Below are positions 1 through 11,998 of a stretch of DNA of 32,500 nucleotides, piece after piece. The DNA is from Zygnema cylindricum (taxonomy: Eukaryota; Streptophyta; Zygnematophyceae; Zygnematales; Zygnemataceae), in assembly GCA_037447655.1 (NCBI GenBank), contig JBBHKE010000307.1, positions 1 through 32,500 on the forward strand, given 5' to 3'. The notes beneath the pieces are model-generated. The model had not been told where the DNA came from and did no database searches. It was given only the letters and a program-made list of their open reading frames with translations. A program made the position numbers and the translations under genes. Each line of letters begins with the position of its first letter. The first letter of the stretch is position 1.

Positions 1-18
1 CCCCCCCCCCCCCCCCCC
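1..18. repeat. Poly-C run
   Basis: Eighteen consecutive C followed by a short CT stretch at the window edge. Simple low-complexity DNA. Confidence 0.9.
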
Positions 19-435
19 TCTCTCGCTTTCTCCTTGGTATGTCGTCGGAGTACCCATCAAAGAGGCCGCCAAAAAGGTGCATTATATTGTTTTGAAGGAG
101 AAGAATGATGTGGATCATGTTGTCATCAAACTCCTTGTTCGCGTCCTCTCTTGTGGCTGAGACATGTAACACATGCCAAACTAGGTTACAATCAGCTTAT
201 AACTAAATAATAGTTGATTATCTCTAGCCCAATAAACATGTAGCGAAACGGGGGAGGGCATTTCCCCTTGATAAAATTATATCGCTCTACGTCTCTTACG
301 CTCTCTAACTAAGGTGCACACAACATTTACATCAAGGACCGCCCACTCTTCCGGGGTGCACATAGAGTTGTGCACACATGCGCACGCACTGCTTACGCGC
401 CATTGGAGCAGTGTTATACAATTTACTTATAGCGC
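19..435. other. Intergenic, nothing recognised
   Basis: No open frame with coding character and no recognised repeat. The stretch contains a few short GTGCACAC/TGTGCACA words around 310-390. It ends at the TA that flanks the first MITE. Confidence 0.5.
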
Positions 436-437
436 TA

Positions 438-998
438 CACCGTGAATCGCTATTAGCGTTCATAACGCTAATTCGTCGCCCCCAAATTTTGACCCAAATT
501 CTTCAATAGAGTTAACAATTCTAAAAAGCTTTTAACATTATTTAGGTACCACAGTTATTAAGGTTAATAATTGTAATATAGTGTCGTTTTAAATAGTGCG
601 GACCTGTTAGTTCCGTACCATTTTGTACTTTAATAAGTAAAAAAGTACAAAAAAGAGTTTAATTCAGGCGAGCGCACATGTGAATGTGCACTAAAAAAGT
701 GTGACAAAAAAAGTGTGACGTTACACGATTCACGGTGTAGTGTTAACATTTAACCGCGTGAAAATTCACGGCACGTGCGGATGTCAGAATCACGCGACGT
801 CGTACAATTTCGAGCATTTTATACGTGTAAAGATCTCAATCGCCGATAATTATTACAGGGAAAATCCCAAATTAGAGTTATTGATAAATTAGAGTTATTT
901 TTGTTTTTTATAAAAATTGAAAATCATAAATTAGCGTTAATAATGTTATTTGTTTTTTAACCCTAATTATTTCATAACGCTAATAGCGATTCACGGTG
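438..998. mobile_element. MITE, CACCGTG family, copy 1 (561 bp)
   Basis: The termini are inverted repeats: the left end CACCGTGAATCGCTATTAG, continuing as CGTT, matches the reverse complement of the right end for 23 bp without mismatch. Both ends are flanked by TA (436-437 and 999-1000), which fits insertion at a TA dinucleotide as in Tc1/mariner-type elements; a longer target duplication is not visible. The inner left end is itself a hairpin (ATTAGCGTT / AACGCTAAT, 452-472). No transposase frame is present, so the element is non-autonomous. A further inverted copy of the terminus lies inside at 726-739, suggesting a composite or nested structure. At least five relatives occur in this window. 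Confidence 0.8.
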
Positions 999-1000
999 TA

Positions 1001-2384
1001 CCGAAAAACCCTCATCCGTACATCTAGCTTTTCGGCAGGATCGCGGATTAGTTACGCGTTCACAAGTTGCGACAACGAAGTCGTTCACAAGGATTGTCGT
1101 GATCGATACCTTTGGGGGACACATCCTACGGTCATCGGCACGGTGTACTTTTAGCTGTAATTTTGAAAGAGTGTTTCGCTGATTTAAAATTGATTGGCCA
1201 CCGTTGAATTGATCGCATAAATGGTTCATACCCATGCATGTTCTAATTAGTGAAGCCGATTAATAAGTACGCAATTTTATAATTGAGCTATATACTATTT
1301 TGAAAATCTTGCGATGGAAAATCCACTGGTATACTTTTCTAATGTCGGGCTTGAGTTCAAATCCTTGTCGTCGGTAGAGATATTTTCCACACTTCCACAA
1401 TTTTAGGCGGATCCTATCGGCCGTTAAGTTTACTGAGCCATCCTGCCATGACCGTCTAGTCTTTTCCTTCTAGTTCTATGCTCCAGTCAGCCAATAATAT
1501 CGAAAACAGCGTATCATAATTCGTGACTTTATGATTCATTGCATTGCCAAATGTTAAGATCGGACGGTCAGAAATATTGGTGTTCGATTTTCCGATAAAC
1601 TCGCAGATTGCAACAGCAGATTCACTCAATCAAACCAGCTACCTGACACACGTCCAGTTTCTCCACGTGTCGTCAGAGGCCTTCCTTTCTCTGCCGCGTT
1701 CATCTTTCATTTCATGCTCTGTCTCAGGTTCACACGTGCGAAACCTTCCACGTTCCTCGTGTCCTTTGAATTCAAGCATCTATGCCATTCCTCTAGGCAT
1801 TCAGCATTATGTCGTATTGTCGTGTGAATATTTCCAGTTACAATGAGAGGGAAGGTACACGTTCCAAATTACTGTACTGTGGTTTATACAGAAGAATGTA
1901 CGAATAAGCTGGATTAAAGGTACAGCATGCTGTACGACTCACTGGCCACTAACGCCAGGAATAGTGTGCGTACTAAATAGAAATTACTTAATTAGCCTGT
2001 AATATGGTCCATTATAATAGCAATCCGGTACTGTAGTCCAAATAACATCAGAATGCACAGGAGAAACGTCCATTTTCTACAAATCTGAAACTCTGAACCG
2101 TAAACCCTGAAACTTCCGCCTTAGAATAATATCTTTACTTTTTTTCTTTCCGGACGTTCAAGGTCTAGCAGACAATTTTTTCCTTAAGGAAAAAAAAACA
2201 TTCAAAGCTTGCCACAAAAATTGTCTTATTTCCAGAACCTCTGCTGGTTGTTGTCTAGTTTTTTCTATCTCCTCACATTATTTCCATATCCTGCACTGAA
2301 TCCTCTCTCTCTCTCTCTCTATCTCTCTCTTCCCTTTCCCCTTCTTTTCTGTCGAAACTAAACCTCTCACAGTCCAACCGCCCC
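1001..2384 (+). promoter_or_regulatory. Upstream and 5' UTR region of the CCCH zinc-finger gene
   Basis: No coding gene is supported here. A G-box core CACGTG (1664-1669, in context CCACGTGTCG) lies about 720 bp before the start codon. A CT microsatellite at 2303-2330 lies just before the ATG and probably in the 5' UTR; CT/GA tracts in this position are common in plant leaders and are bound by BBR/BPC proteins (family knowledge). I could not place a convincing TATA box or transcription start. Confidence 0.4.
2303..2330. repeat. CT microsatellite in the presumed 5' UTR of gene 1
   Basis: About 14 CT units with one interruption (an A at 2321), some 55 bp before the start codon. Confidence 0.9.
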
Positions 2385-4654
2385 ATGGAGCACATGTACG
2401 AACCGATGCGAGAAACGGCGGAATCGTACGGATATGACCGTACACCATATCCGTCACGTCGTACACGACCGTACGGTGAGGAGGAAAACGAGCTGCCTGC
2501 TTATCACTCGGCAGCTATGCCGTACATGCAACAGCAGCAATCAGCACCTCGTCCGTACGGTCAAGCACCCATGGCTGGAGACAATCTGGCTCGATATTAC
2601 GGTCAGCCTGACGTCAGCAATGGTGTAGGAGGCAACAAGAGGCCTTTGGACGGAGCTACAGGTATGTGTTTCTTCTTTTTCCGTACCCCCGGGTTTTTTC
2701 CCGGGCTGTACGGATCGTGTGTGTTTGTGTTACTATTGGTTACCAAAGAGCGGTATGTCCTGGCAGATGATTTATATTCGTTTGACTGCACTCTGAATAT
2801 GGATTTATAAATATTTGACTATACTTCAATTATTGATTTATATTTTTGAGAATACTTTAGTATGGCTATCGCCACTGTAGTAGAGTTCCTGGTGATGAGA
2901 AAAGTGTGCTGGCCTTGGCTTTTACCACGTGTCGTTCTGTACGAACTCCTTATTGAAGAATTATTTATCGTACGGAAACTAAGATCAGGTCCGTAGCTAC
3001 TTTATAGGTAATTTACTTATATGGCTTCGGCCTCTCTAATACAAGTTTTGATTTTTTGGTGTCTTTCTTTTGTTTACATATTATTGCTCTCTTCTACTAT
3101 GGCGATACGCGATTGGTTGAATATCGATTTATCGATTGTTACGCGCTTGGTTGATTTATCGATTATTACTACTACGACAAATATGGATATCATTTTTTAC
3201 CACACACATATGGATATTTCTCTCTACTCCTATAACCTAAAACCGCTTTCTTCCTATCTTGCTTTTATTTTTCCTACTTAAACGGTCTTTTCTGTCTTAC
3301 TTCTAATTCTGTATTTTTATGCTGTGTATATTCTGATATGCTACCCTTTCCATTTTTCTTTTATTTGTTGTACTTTTCTATTTAACTCTTTCATTTCACT
3401 CTGATAATATTCGACGGTACTTTTACATGGCAACTTCCGTCAATCACTGACAAAAACAATCAAACCAACACATTGGAAAATACCCACCATTTTAAATCTT
3501 TTTATCTATGCATGAATCTTCATTAATGTGTTTTTCTTTCACAAACATATTTTTAATCTAATAAACAACAAAACCACCTTCAAATTGACCGAAATTCTCT
3601 CCACTTTCCAACTTTCAAAATCCAATTTCCATGATTAAACTGTTTGAACTGCATTGTCTAAAATATAATTTTACTTTGTGAAATTTAAATTTGCTTACCG
3701 GAAAATTCAAACCCTTAACTCAAATTTACTTCAAAAATTAAAACTTCTTAGAAATAGTTTACACAAGTCCATTCCTCGCTAAGAGACCTAGAGCCGGCGA
3801 GCCTGTTCCTATCAGAACTACTCCAAATCTCCCTCCTGGTCACCCTCCTCCGGGTCTCCCAGCCATGCCTCTCCCTCCTCCTCCCTCCTCTTCCTCCTTT
3901 CCTCAGAGGCCCGGGGAAAAACCTTGTGCCCATTTCATGAAAACCGGGTCCTGTAGTTATGGCATTACTTGCAGATATGACCACCCTGCCTGGATGCCTC
4001 CAGGCGCTTCTGCTGCTGGGGGAGACACGACAGATTCGGCGCATCCAGAGAGACCAGGCCAGCCAGAATGTGCGGTACGTGAAAAACTACCTCCCTTTCT
4101 GTTTTTCTCTGACTGTGTGCTCTATTTGTCCCTGACGTTTCTTCTCGGCGTTTCCAGGGAAACTCAGTGATCCACAATGTGCGTCACATGAAAAATTGCA
4201 TCTCTTCCTCTTTCTTGGTTTCAGTCTGTGTATGTATCTGTTTCTATTCTCAATCTGCGTTTCTATCTATCTCTATCTCTCTGGGCATCCAGAGGCTTTG
4301 GGACAGCCAAAATGTGCCGAATGTGGAAAATTGACTTGTTCTGTCTCTCTCTGTGTTTGTCTTTGTCCTTTTCGTTTTCTCTCTTGGTACCTAACTAGAT
4401 TTATCTGGAGAGATCGGAACATTTAGAATGTGCATTACATGAAAAACTTCTTCTCTTTGTCTGTCTCTTGTTGTCTATCTTTTTGTCCCTCTCCCTGCCT
4501 CTGTTTTTTGTGTTCTTTCTGTCAGTCGATTTCTGTATCTTTGTCTCTCTCTTCGTCTGTTGCTTCGTCTGTCCATCTCTTTGTATCTGGTCTTTGCCTC
4601 TGCCTCCCTGTCGGTCTCTATATCTTGCTTTGTTTCTCTACCTCTCTCTCTCTC

Positions 4655-4716
<62 letters not shown>

Positions 4717-7700
4717 CCGTGTCCGCCCCCCTCCCTCTTCTCCTTTTTTGCTCTCTCTCTCATCCTATCTCTTTTCCCATTTTCTCTCTTTCTCTCTTTC
4801 TGTTTGTCAGTCATCTATTTGACCCACTTGTGTCAGGATGTTTTCTCCTTCTTTCCGTCGGTCTGTCTGTCTGTCTGCTTTATGCTCTGTCCTGATTTGT
4901 GTCTGTTGGTATCTTTTTATGTACACCTTTCTCCCTCTCTGTGCCTTTTTTTGTTTGTAACTATGTCCAGCTGCTCCTCTCTCCCTTCATCTATTTGTTC
5001 GTCAACATGCTTTTCTCGCTTTCTGTGTTTATAGCCACAGGTTTTTGTCACATTGTCTCTATTTCTCTACATGTGGTGTACATGCTTTTCGGGTCTTTCT
5101 TCTCTTTCTGTGTTTGAGGCTACAGGCATTTCCGCCCTACACTGTCTCTATGTCTATTTGTGGCCACAATGCTCTGTCCCTCTCCCGCTCTCTCTCTCTC
5201 TCTCACTCTCACTGTTTGTTCGTTTTGGTCTGCCTCTTGCTGTTTGTACCTTTGTCTATCTCTCTGTCCGTGTTTGTTTTCATTTCTCTCCTTTCTCTCT
5301 CGCTCTACGTCTTTTGCTGTCGTTTCTGCCCCTTTTTCCTTTTTAATAGTTCCTTTTTTCCGACCCTGAGCTGCAATTCTGTTGCTTTTTTTTACTATCA
5401 CTGATCATCCTGCTCTCCCTCATCTTACTTCACTATGATTATGTCCGAAAGCCGGCTCTTTAAATGTGCTTTCTGAGCTTTTCCTACTTGTTATCTTTTG
5501 TGCTCTCATCTCACCTAACTCTGATCACGTCCAAAAACCCGCGTCTTTATACTGCAGTTCTATGTGAAAACTGGAAGCTGCAAATTTGGCCAAAAATGCA
5601 AATTTCATCACCCAAAATCCGACGCTCAGAATGCTGTCCCTGTCTCTCAAACCGATGAGACTTTATATGGTCACCATTATGCTAATGGAGGTAATCCTTA
5701 TAATGGACAAGGTCAGGGGCCTACGTCAGTCATGGCCGAAATGCCTCATCCATGGGGTTACAGTGATGGAACAGAATATGACGAAAGAGTCGCAGCTGCA
5801 AATTCTCTCCTTCCTGCTGCGGCTGCTGCTGTTTCTGCGGCGAAAATTGCTCTTGGAAATGAAGATGGGGACGGAGCATGGAGAACGGGAGACAAAGGAG
5901 GAAATTTTGGGAGTCTTGCTCCTTTGAATTCAAAAGGACTTCCAATGCGAGTGGTATGTATTAGTTGCTTTTCATGACATTTTTTTCATGCCTATTTTTT
6001 GTACAGGTCAAAAGTTGTTTGTGGTCTGGTGTTAAAAGTTCTGATAAGTATATCCATGAGGTTTCTAATTGTGCCGTTTTTTTTTCAGGAGGTATATGGC
6101 CTGTTTTATGTTATTTATTGTTTCCGATTATCTGTCTTGTAGTCTCATTATTGTCTTTTATTGTTTTGTTTTTTGCAGGGGGAACCTGACTGCAGCTTTT
6201 ACATGAAGAGTGGAAGGTAAAAATTGGAGGGGAAGTTGAATTTATTCTGAATTTTAAATTTATTTGTTTTGTCTACCTGGAGTATCACATCAGATTTCCA
6301 AAAGATGAAACTTATGTTTCAGACTTGCAAAAGCTGTAACTCTTGGAAGATCTTTTTGTGTGATGTTTACTAAGTCCCATTCTTTTTCTGAGCAGTTGCC
6401 GCTTCGGAGCGACCTGCAAATTTAATCATCCTGACTCTTATTTTGGTGAGTCTTTTTGTTATTATATACATTTTTTGTATGACTAAAAATAGAGCTTCGA
6501 GAATGTACAGATGTATGTTTTTTGAATCTCCAAACCTGCGCTGGTAGGTGTGGTTAGTGTTTTTTTTGAGATAAGGCCTTTTTAATGGGACAGTCAAGCG
6601 GATTAATATGGGAAAATTGTGCAGCACTTGTTTCAGAAATTGTGCAGCGCTTGTTTCAATGTAAAATGTAGTCTGAGGTTGTCTTATTTTGTTTCGTTTT
6701 TCTGTGTTTTTCTTCAGGAGGGAATGGAGGCGTTGGTCTTCTCACTGCCCCACCACCTGTAAGTTCCTCTTAAGACTCTCTCTCTCTCTCTCTCTTTGCA
6801 ACTCTAAAAACATTGAATTAGTGAATCCAATGTTTTGTCATTATTTAAAGACTTTTCCATATTTTTCTCTACATCCACTTTTCTTTTGCAGGATATGGGT
6901 GAGATGTGGATGGGTGCACCCCCTGGAATTATTAGGCCATTATTTCCAGAGCGACCCGGTGAACAAGAATGCCCGGTAATCTAGAAACTGTAAAACCTTA
7001 TCAGTAGACTCTTTTTACTGCTTTACATCAAAACAAATGTGTTAATATGTAAAATGTAAAATGTTGAAACTAAACTTTAAAAATATTACAGTTTATTTGC
7101 ATATTTATCAGGTTCTAGTTTCATTGGCTTTAAACTGGTGATTGGTTTTTTAATGTGAATGGTTGATCCATATCTTCTCGTAGGATTGTTAATGCTGATC
7201 AACCTTAACTAACTACAAGCTGTAAAGACTCATACTGCATCCATTTTTTATTAAAAGGCTTGTATATAGTTTAATTGACAATATACCTTCCAGGTTAAGC
7301 CAGATTAAGTAAACTTCTTCAAAACAAAAAGACCCTGCATTTTTATGTATTATTGTCATTGTCAGCATATTCTCTTTGTCATTGTGGAGATTTCTCCTTG
7401 ATGATGTAGTTTTCTTTGCTTTTGTCAGTTTTTGGCTTGTGTTTTTCAAGGGTTACTTTTTGTTTGAGTAGTACCTTAACTTCACCAAATTTTAGGTTTA
7501 TCCTCTATTTTTGACTTCTGTTTCACAGAGCGTTAGAAATCTGCCCTCTCTACTTGTCTCTGTTCTTCAAAGCTGTGTGTTTAAGCTCTCTCAATGAACT
7601 CCCTGTTTCACCAAATTTTGTTTCATGGCCTATAAGTAAACCTTTATTTCACTAAATCTTAGTCTCCAGTAACTTATTATCTCATGGAATTAATGAGCTC

Positions 7701-8283
7701 TATAACACCTAATTAAAATCCTTTTTTTCATTGAATTGTGGTTTGGGAACAGTTTTATATGAGGACAGGAACTTGCAAATATGGTCAGGGATGCAAATAC
7801 CATCATCCCCGTGTACGCGGTGCCCCAAATGGGTCTAATGGCCTTTCGCCAAAGCCAGCAAAGCCATCAGTGAAACTTACTCCCGCGGGATACCCTCGTC
7901 GCGAGGTATGTTCAGCCAATATATTCTGTTATACCTTTTTTTTGCACCTTCCTCCTTTTTTTTAACTTTTCTGTTGTTTTTGCTTCATTTTTCCTGTAAT
8001 TTCCTTGTTTTTTTCCTGCGTCGTTAGACTGCAGAATAATATTTTATTTTATGGAGTTGCTGTATGCATGTCTTATGCTGTATATGTTTATTTCTTTCTG
8101 TGATACGCATAACTTTTTGTTTAAGATGCTTGATTTGTACTCTTGAATTTGACGTATTTTGTGTCTTATTTTCTGTGGTCTTTTTTCACAGGGTGAAGTC
8201 GCTTGTCCATTTTACATGAAGGTAAACCTTAATCCTCAATTTTATTTTTCAGTAAAAACCACTCATTTGTATTAAAATAGTGT

Positions 8284-8367
<84 letters not shown>

Positions 8368-8378
8368 CCTCTCTCTCC

Positions 8379-8410
<32 letters not shown>

Positions 8411-8946
8411 CTTCCCCCGGTATTAAATAGCACCCCTTTCTCTCTCTCTCTCCCCCTTCCCCCCCTCTGGTATTAAATAGCAGTTCTACTTTAACATGCC
8501 TATTTCCTTCTCAAATTTTTGTCAGTGTTTCTTGGTCAATCTTTTGATTCTTTATTTGTATTTGCCTTCTTTTTTTGCTCTTTTTCCAGACGGGAACTTG
8601 TAGGTATGGATCTGAATGCAAATATGACCACCCTCCCCCTGGAGAGGCAGCTGCTAAAGCAGTAGCCATGGCCGCCAAAAAAGAGAGTTCACCAACTCCG
8701 GGAGAGAATGGAGGAGACAATGGAGGAGACAATGGAGGAGACAATGGAGGAGAAAACGGAGGGGAGGGAGGAGGAGGAGAAGGGGTAGCTCTCCAGAATC
8801 CGGAGTCTAAAACTCCAAATCCCGATCTGAATGGACCTCCTCCAGTGGAGATCCAGTCAGGGAATGGAGGAGCAGAAACTGTTACAGAAAATAATACTAC
8901 TACTGAAACTGCTACAAAAGGTGAAGTTAAAGTTGAGAATGCCTAG
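2385..8946 (+). CDS. HUA1-like CCCH zinc-finger RNA-binding protein, five fingers, 10 coding exons
   Basis: Splice model: 2385-2661, 3758-4074, 5558-5953, 6179-6216, 6396-6445, 6718-6758, 6892-6975, 7753-7905, 8192-8221, 8590-8946; every intron is GT..AG and the frame stays open for 580 codons. Exon 2 could instead start at 3752, adding two residues. Five C-x8-C-x5-C-x3-H fingers are visible: C149/C158/C164/H168, C197/C206/C212/H216, C335/C344/C350/H354, C400/C409/C415/H419 and C457/C466/C472/H476. Each is preceded by the RPGE/RxGE-type linker typical of plant HUA1/ZFN proteins. The KRPR stretch, then RPGEKPCAHFM and a DHPxWxP end of finger 1, point to the HUA1 (AtC3H37) branch, whose members bind RNA in the nucleus and act in pre-mRNA processing. 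Arabidopsis HUA1 has six fingers; this has five. The C-terminus is low-complexity with NGGD repeats (8708-8766). The start codon context (CCCCATGG) is good. Introns cut fingers 2 to 5 inside the C-x8-C loop. The family call is firm; orthology to HUA1 is inference. Confidence 0.92.
2662..3757 (+). other. Intron 1 of gene 1
   Basis: Begins GTATGT and ends TAG (or CTTAG at 3751). It holds no second gene. It contains a CCCGGG-T6-CCCGGG hairpin at 2688-2706 and a short internal duplication of ATCGATTTATCGATT-like words around 3105-3170. Confidence 0.75.
4039..4460 (+). repeat. Four degenerate tandem copies of the exon 2 end plus splice donor
   Basis: The exon 2 3' end and donor (AATGTGCGGTACGTGAAAAAC, starting 4067) recur three times downstream, with the AATGTGC word at 4176, 4311 and 4427 (spacing 109, 135 and 116 bp). 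The upstream part GCATCCAGAG...CAGCC also recurs at 4285-4308. Only the first copy keeps the GT of the donor: the others read GTCACATG, GAATGTGG and ATTACATG at that place. The third copy still translates to a recognisable degenerate HPExxGQPxC. Confidence 0.75.
4641..4712. repeat. CT microsatellite in intron 2 of gene 1
   Basis: Near-pure CT for about 70 bp inside a strongly pyrimidine-rich intron (4075-5557). Open frames predicted through here on the plus strand are artefacts of CT repeats (Leu-Ser polymers). Confidence 0.95.
5000..5556 (+). repeat. Further short tandem duplications in intron 2
   Basis: Two diverged pairs. Around 5009-5070 and 5080-5150: CTTTCTGTGTTT...GCCACAGG / GCTACAGG...TGTCTCTAT. 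Around 5411-5462 and 5500-5552: ATCTTACTTCACTATGATTATGTCC / ATCTCACCTAACTCTGATCACGTCC, followed by CTTTA. The last copy runs into the acceptor of exon 3, so the intron's 3' edge also looks duplicated. Confidence 0.55.
8287..8410. repeat. Long CT microsatellite in the last intron of gene 1
   Basis: About 120 bp of mostly CT with C-rich interruptions. It is followed by two copies of a GGTATTAAATAGCA-containing segment (about 8420 and 8470), each after its own C/T-rich run. Confidence 0.95.
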
Positions 8947-10770
8947 GGGGGATTTCACGAAGTCAATTGTTTGGAGAGGGAAGGGAGAGAGGGAAAAGAG
9001 AGAAGGGAATTGTGTTCTTTCTCCAGGAAGCCGATTGGTGAGTTGGAAAAGTTTTTTCGAAAGAAATATAGTCATGTTTCTTGAAAGAAGAAAAGAAAGG
9101 CAAAAGAGGTTCAGATGCCGATAAAAATTTTTAGGGTTTGAAATTGATGAAGGTTCAATTCTCGGTCAAAATTTTGGTTGTGGGTGGTTTTTTCCAATCA
9201 AAACTCTAGCAGGTTAAGGGTGGCCTTATGTTGTCATCTTTTAGGGTTTCCTGCAGTTAAAAAAGAACTATATTTTGATATTTTATGGCTTCATTAGTCT
9301 TGAAACCAAAAGAGAATCTATCCAAAAAGATGAAGACATTGTGATTATTACCTTTTTAAGTGAAGGATATGGGTCTAATATGCTGAATTATTCAGCTGTA
9401 AACCCTTAATCAGGTCTTTTCTGAAGTAGGTTGGGTTTTTAGGGTCTTTTAGAGCTTTTAGGGGTCCTGTAGGAACGTGTTTTTGGTAATTTGACAAGAC
9501 TATTTTGTGCGTACACCAGAAAAAGATTTTTTTTTGGTGGGGTTGTACATACATCACGTACAGTTGTATGGTGGTTTTGTTGACTATTGTCTTTTATATC
9601 ACTATGGAGTTGTGTAATGGTTGTTTGTATTTCTCTTGATTCTGTTTTTGTTGCTTCTTTTGTTATTTTGTTCTATTTATGAATCCGGTTTCTTTTTTGT
9701 TTTATTTTCTGACAAATCATGAATCTCAAATTTGAATTTAATTCAAAAGTGGATGTGAAATTATTAAGGACTGAAATTGGTTAATGATGTATTGTTGCAT
9801 TTTATCTGCATTTTTTTGCATTTTTCTATGATTATATACTTGTCGTCAGCGTGGGTGTTGGAAATACAATATGGATGCGCCAAAATTATTGGAAATAACA
9901 GTTTATTTTACTTTTGTTGTAATCTTTCTTGTAATTTTGTAAGCTCAATACGCTTTTGGTATGGGTTTCCTCCTCGTACTGCTTCCAATTGTTTTGGCAT
10001 GTTTGAACTAAGGTCTGGAATGCCCTGATGGCTTGCAAGGGAGATCTACTGTGAATCTTCAGTTTGCCAAAGTTTTAGCCTTCTTTTATTTTATTTGTGG
10101 AAAAATGGTGTCAACACTGTGGTTGTGGTGGGATTGTAACTAAAATTTCTAGGAACCCTGGATGTATGAATCCTGAGTTTGGAATGATATGGCAGATGTA
10201 CTCAGAAACAGGATCAGCGTGCGAGAACTGAACAAATAAAATAGCTGCCCTTTCAGTGGATAATCGTGTTGATAAATCTTGCATGTGCGATTTTTTAACT
10301 CTATGAAGTTTGTGTGAGCTAGCACCTACATTGCATGCGATCGATGTCTTTCAAAATTTTTAATTCTGAAATGCACTTGCTTATTTGTTACAAATTGATG
10401 AGAAGCATCCAGTAACCTGTACCATTTTGTTCACTTGAATTCGGATGGCCTAGTAATGCGCGCGTTATTTCAATCTACCTGCGGGAATAAACTGTAGAGC
10501 CTTGTAAAGTTTTTATAAAAAACAGTTTTTATGCTTTGAACCATCGCGCATTCATCCAGACACTTGAGCCATGTGGTTGGTTTCCCTGTAGCTATTATGT
10601 CTTTTATTTCCGTTTTGGTCAACACTAATACTTGTGTGCTGATCCTAAAAAGGATGACTGGATTCTCTCTTGGAAAATAGATCAATGCAAGGTGATTTTT
10701 TTTTTCTTGCCGTAATTTGTTGTGTGGACGCAGGCAATACAGAGAAACGCAACCAATCTTTATTTTGGGA
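8947..10770 (+). other. 3' UTR and downstream flank of gene 1
   Basis: AT-rich, T-rich on the plus strand, without supported genes. The 3' UTR of gene 1 must start here but I cannot place its end. AATAAA occurs in ACAAATAAAATAG around 10233-10245, too far from the stop to be assigned with confidence. Open frames here are short and lack coding character. Confidence 0.4.
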
Positions 10771-10781
10771 GGGGGCCGACT

Positions 10782-10905
10782 TTATTAAAAAGCGTGATGG
10801 TAAACCATCTGAGTCCATAGGAACAAAAAGAAGTAGCATTGCTAAAACTGAAAAACCACATAACAAGGGAATAAACAAAAGGGAAAATCAAGGCAAAAAC
10901 TACGA
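10782..10905. repeat. Dispersed repeat, copy 1
   Basis: Contains GGTAAACCATCTGAGTCCAT followed by AGGAACAAAA. The same block recurs near 11336 and 12005. On the minus strand each copy can be read as a similar short peptide (PMDSDGLP in copies 1 and 3). Source unknown; no transposon family recognised. Confidence 0.6.
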
Positions 10906-11317
10906 AAATACGAAAGGATGGCTTCACAATTTTTACCAATTTATTTCCTTGTGCACACTTAAAACTCTAAATCAAATAGCAATTAATGTCGGATTTTCCT
11001 GTAAAACATGTTGGCTTCCCTCTTTCCTCTCCTCGTCCTATTTCCGTTATGCCGTTATTGTATTTTTATTTTTTTTTAGTATTCATGTAGGTTAGCGTAT
11101 GTATTGGCGGTAAACTCAAAAATAAAAACAAAATAGTGCAACACAATATCGTCCACAAAAACGATATATATTCCTGACAACCTAAATAAATCCCAAAACC
11201 CTCGCTTTTCAAAGAGAGTTTTTTTGTAAGGGTGTATTTACAAAAGATGATTTTTTGCTATGGCTAGTAAGGTGTACTTTACCTTGTTAGCAGTGTGTCT
11301 GTAACAATTCGAGGCTT

Positions 11318-11440
11318 CATTAACAAAAACCAATGGTAAATCCTCTGGGGTATATAGGAACAAAGGAAACGACCGACCAATCGGAAAACAAAAAACCCAA
11401 CCATCGAGGGAAGCAAACGTAATGTAAATAAGAAAAACAA
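11318..11440. repeat. Dispersed repeat, copy 2 (diverged)
   Basis: Matches copies 1 and 3 through AATGGTAAATCCTCTGGGG...AGGAACAAA and a downstream GAAGCAAAC word. More diverged than the other two copies. Confidence 0.5.
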
Positions 11441-11546
11441 AGTGAAAAGGACCAAAAACACATAGTAATGGAAAACTGAAAAAGTACATGGAAAAGAACA
11501 ACAAACATAAAGCCTACAACAAACTAGAACACCCTAACAAAAAATA

Positions 11547-11758
11547 CATGTATCTCTATTAGTGTTGCTAAGCTTTTCGCCACTAAACATCTTTTCTCCG
11601 TACACATTTGTCCAATTTTCAATCTGAGGCCGCCAATTGAAAGATGAGAATCTTGCCTTTCAATCGCAACCGTCAGATCCATAATCCCATAAGCGTGTAC
11701 TAAGAAAAGATGTTTTAAGTGGCGAAAAAACTATTAACACTAATAGCGATACACGGTG
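11547..11758. mobile_element. MITE, CACCGTG family, copy 2 (212 bp)
   Basis: The right end ...CTAATAGCGATACACGGTG followed by TA is intact. The left end is degraded by a small deletion (TACATGTATCTCTATTAG at 11545). The interior is itself a long imperfect inverted repeat: CGCCACTAAACATCTTTTCT near the left against the complement near the right. It shares its interior with the copies at 25800-25950 and 27031-27245. Confidence 0.75.
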
Positions 11759-11998
11759 TACCCACACAAAACCCCAACAAAAGTAAAACCTTGTAAAGTA
11801 GTTTCTTAAACCCCCCAAACCTGGCGAAGCACAAGAAATCGCAATAATAGAACATCGAAGAAAATTGGGAATTTGTACGAATTGGGAAATATAGATATGT
11901 ATTTTACCCTTTGAAGCAATAGTGACAATGTTGTTGTGAACAATGTCGTGTTCCTAAATCAACTCCCTCCATAGAAAAAGTAAAATATATATACCGAC

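Noticed and set aside
1330-1380. GAGTTCAAATCC resembling a pol III B box
   Set aside because: A single short motif without an A box or tRNA fold; insufficient for a SINE or tRNA call.
4430-5404. Several overlapping plus-strand open frames rich in Ser, Leu, Phe and Cys
   Set aside because: They are translations of CT-rich intron DNA; all three frames are open at once and they lie between exons 2 and 3 of gene 1.
10670-11095. 141-codon plus-strand open frame
   Set aside because: It overlaps the dispersed repeat, starts in A/T-rich DNA and has no recognisable domain or splice context.
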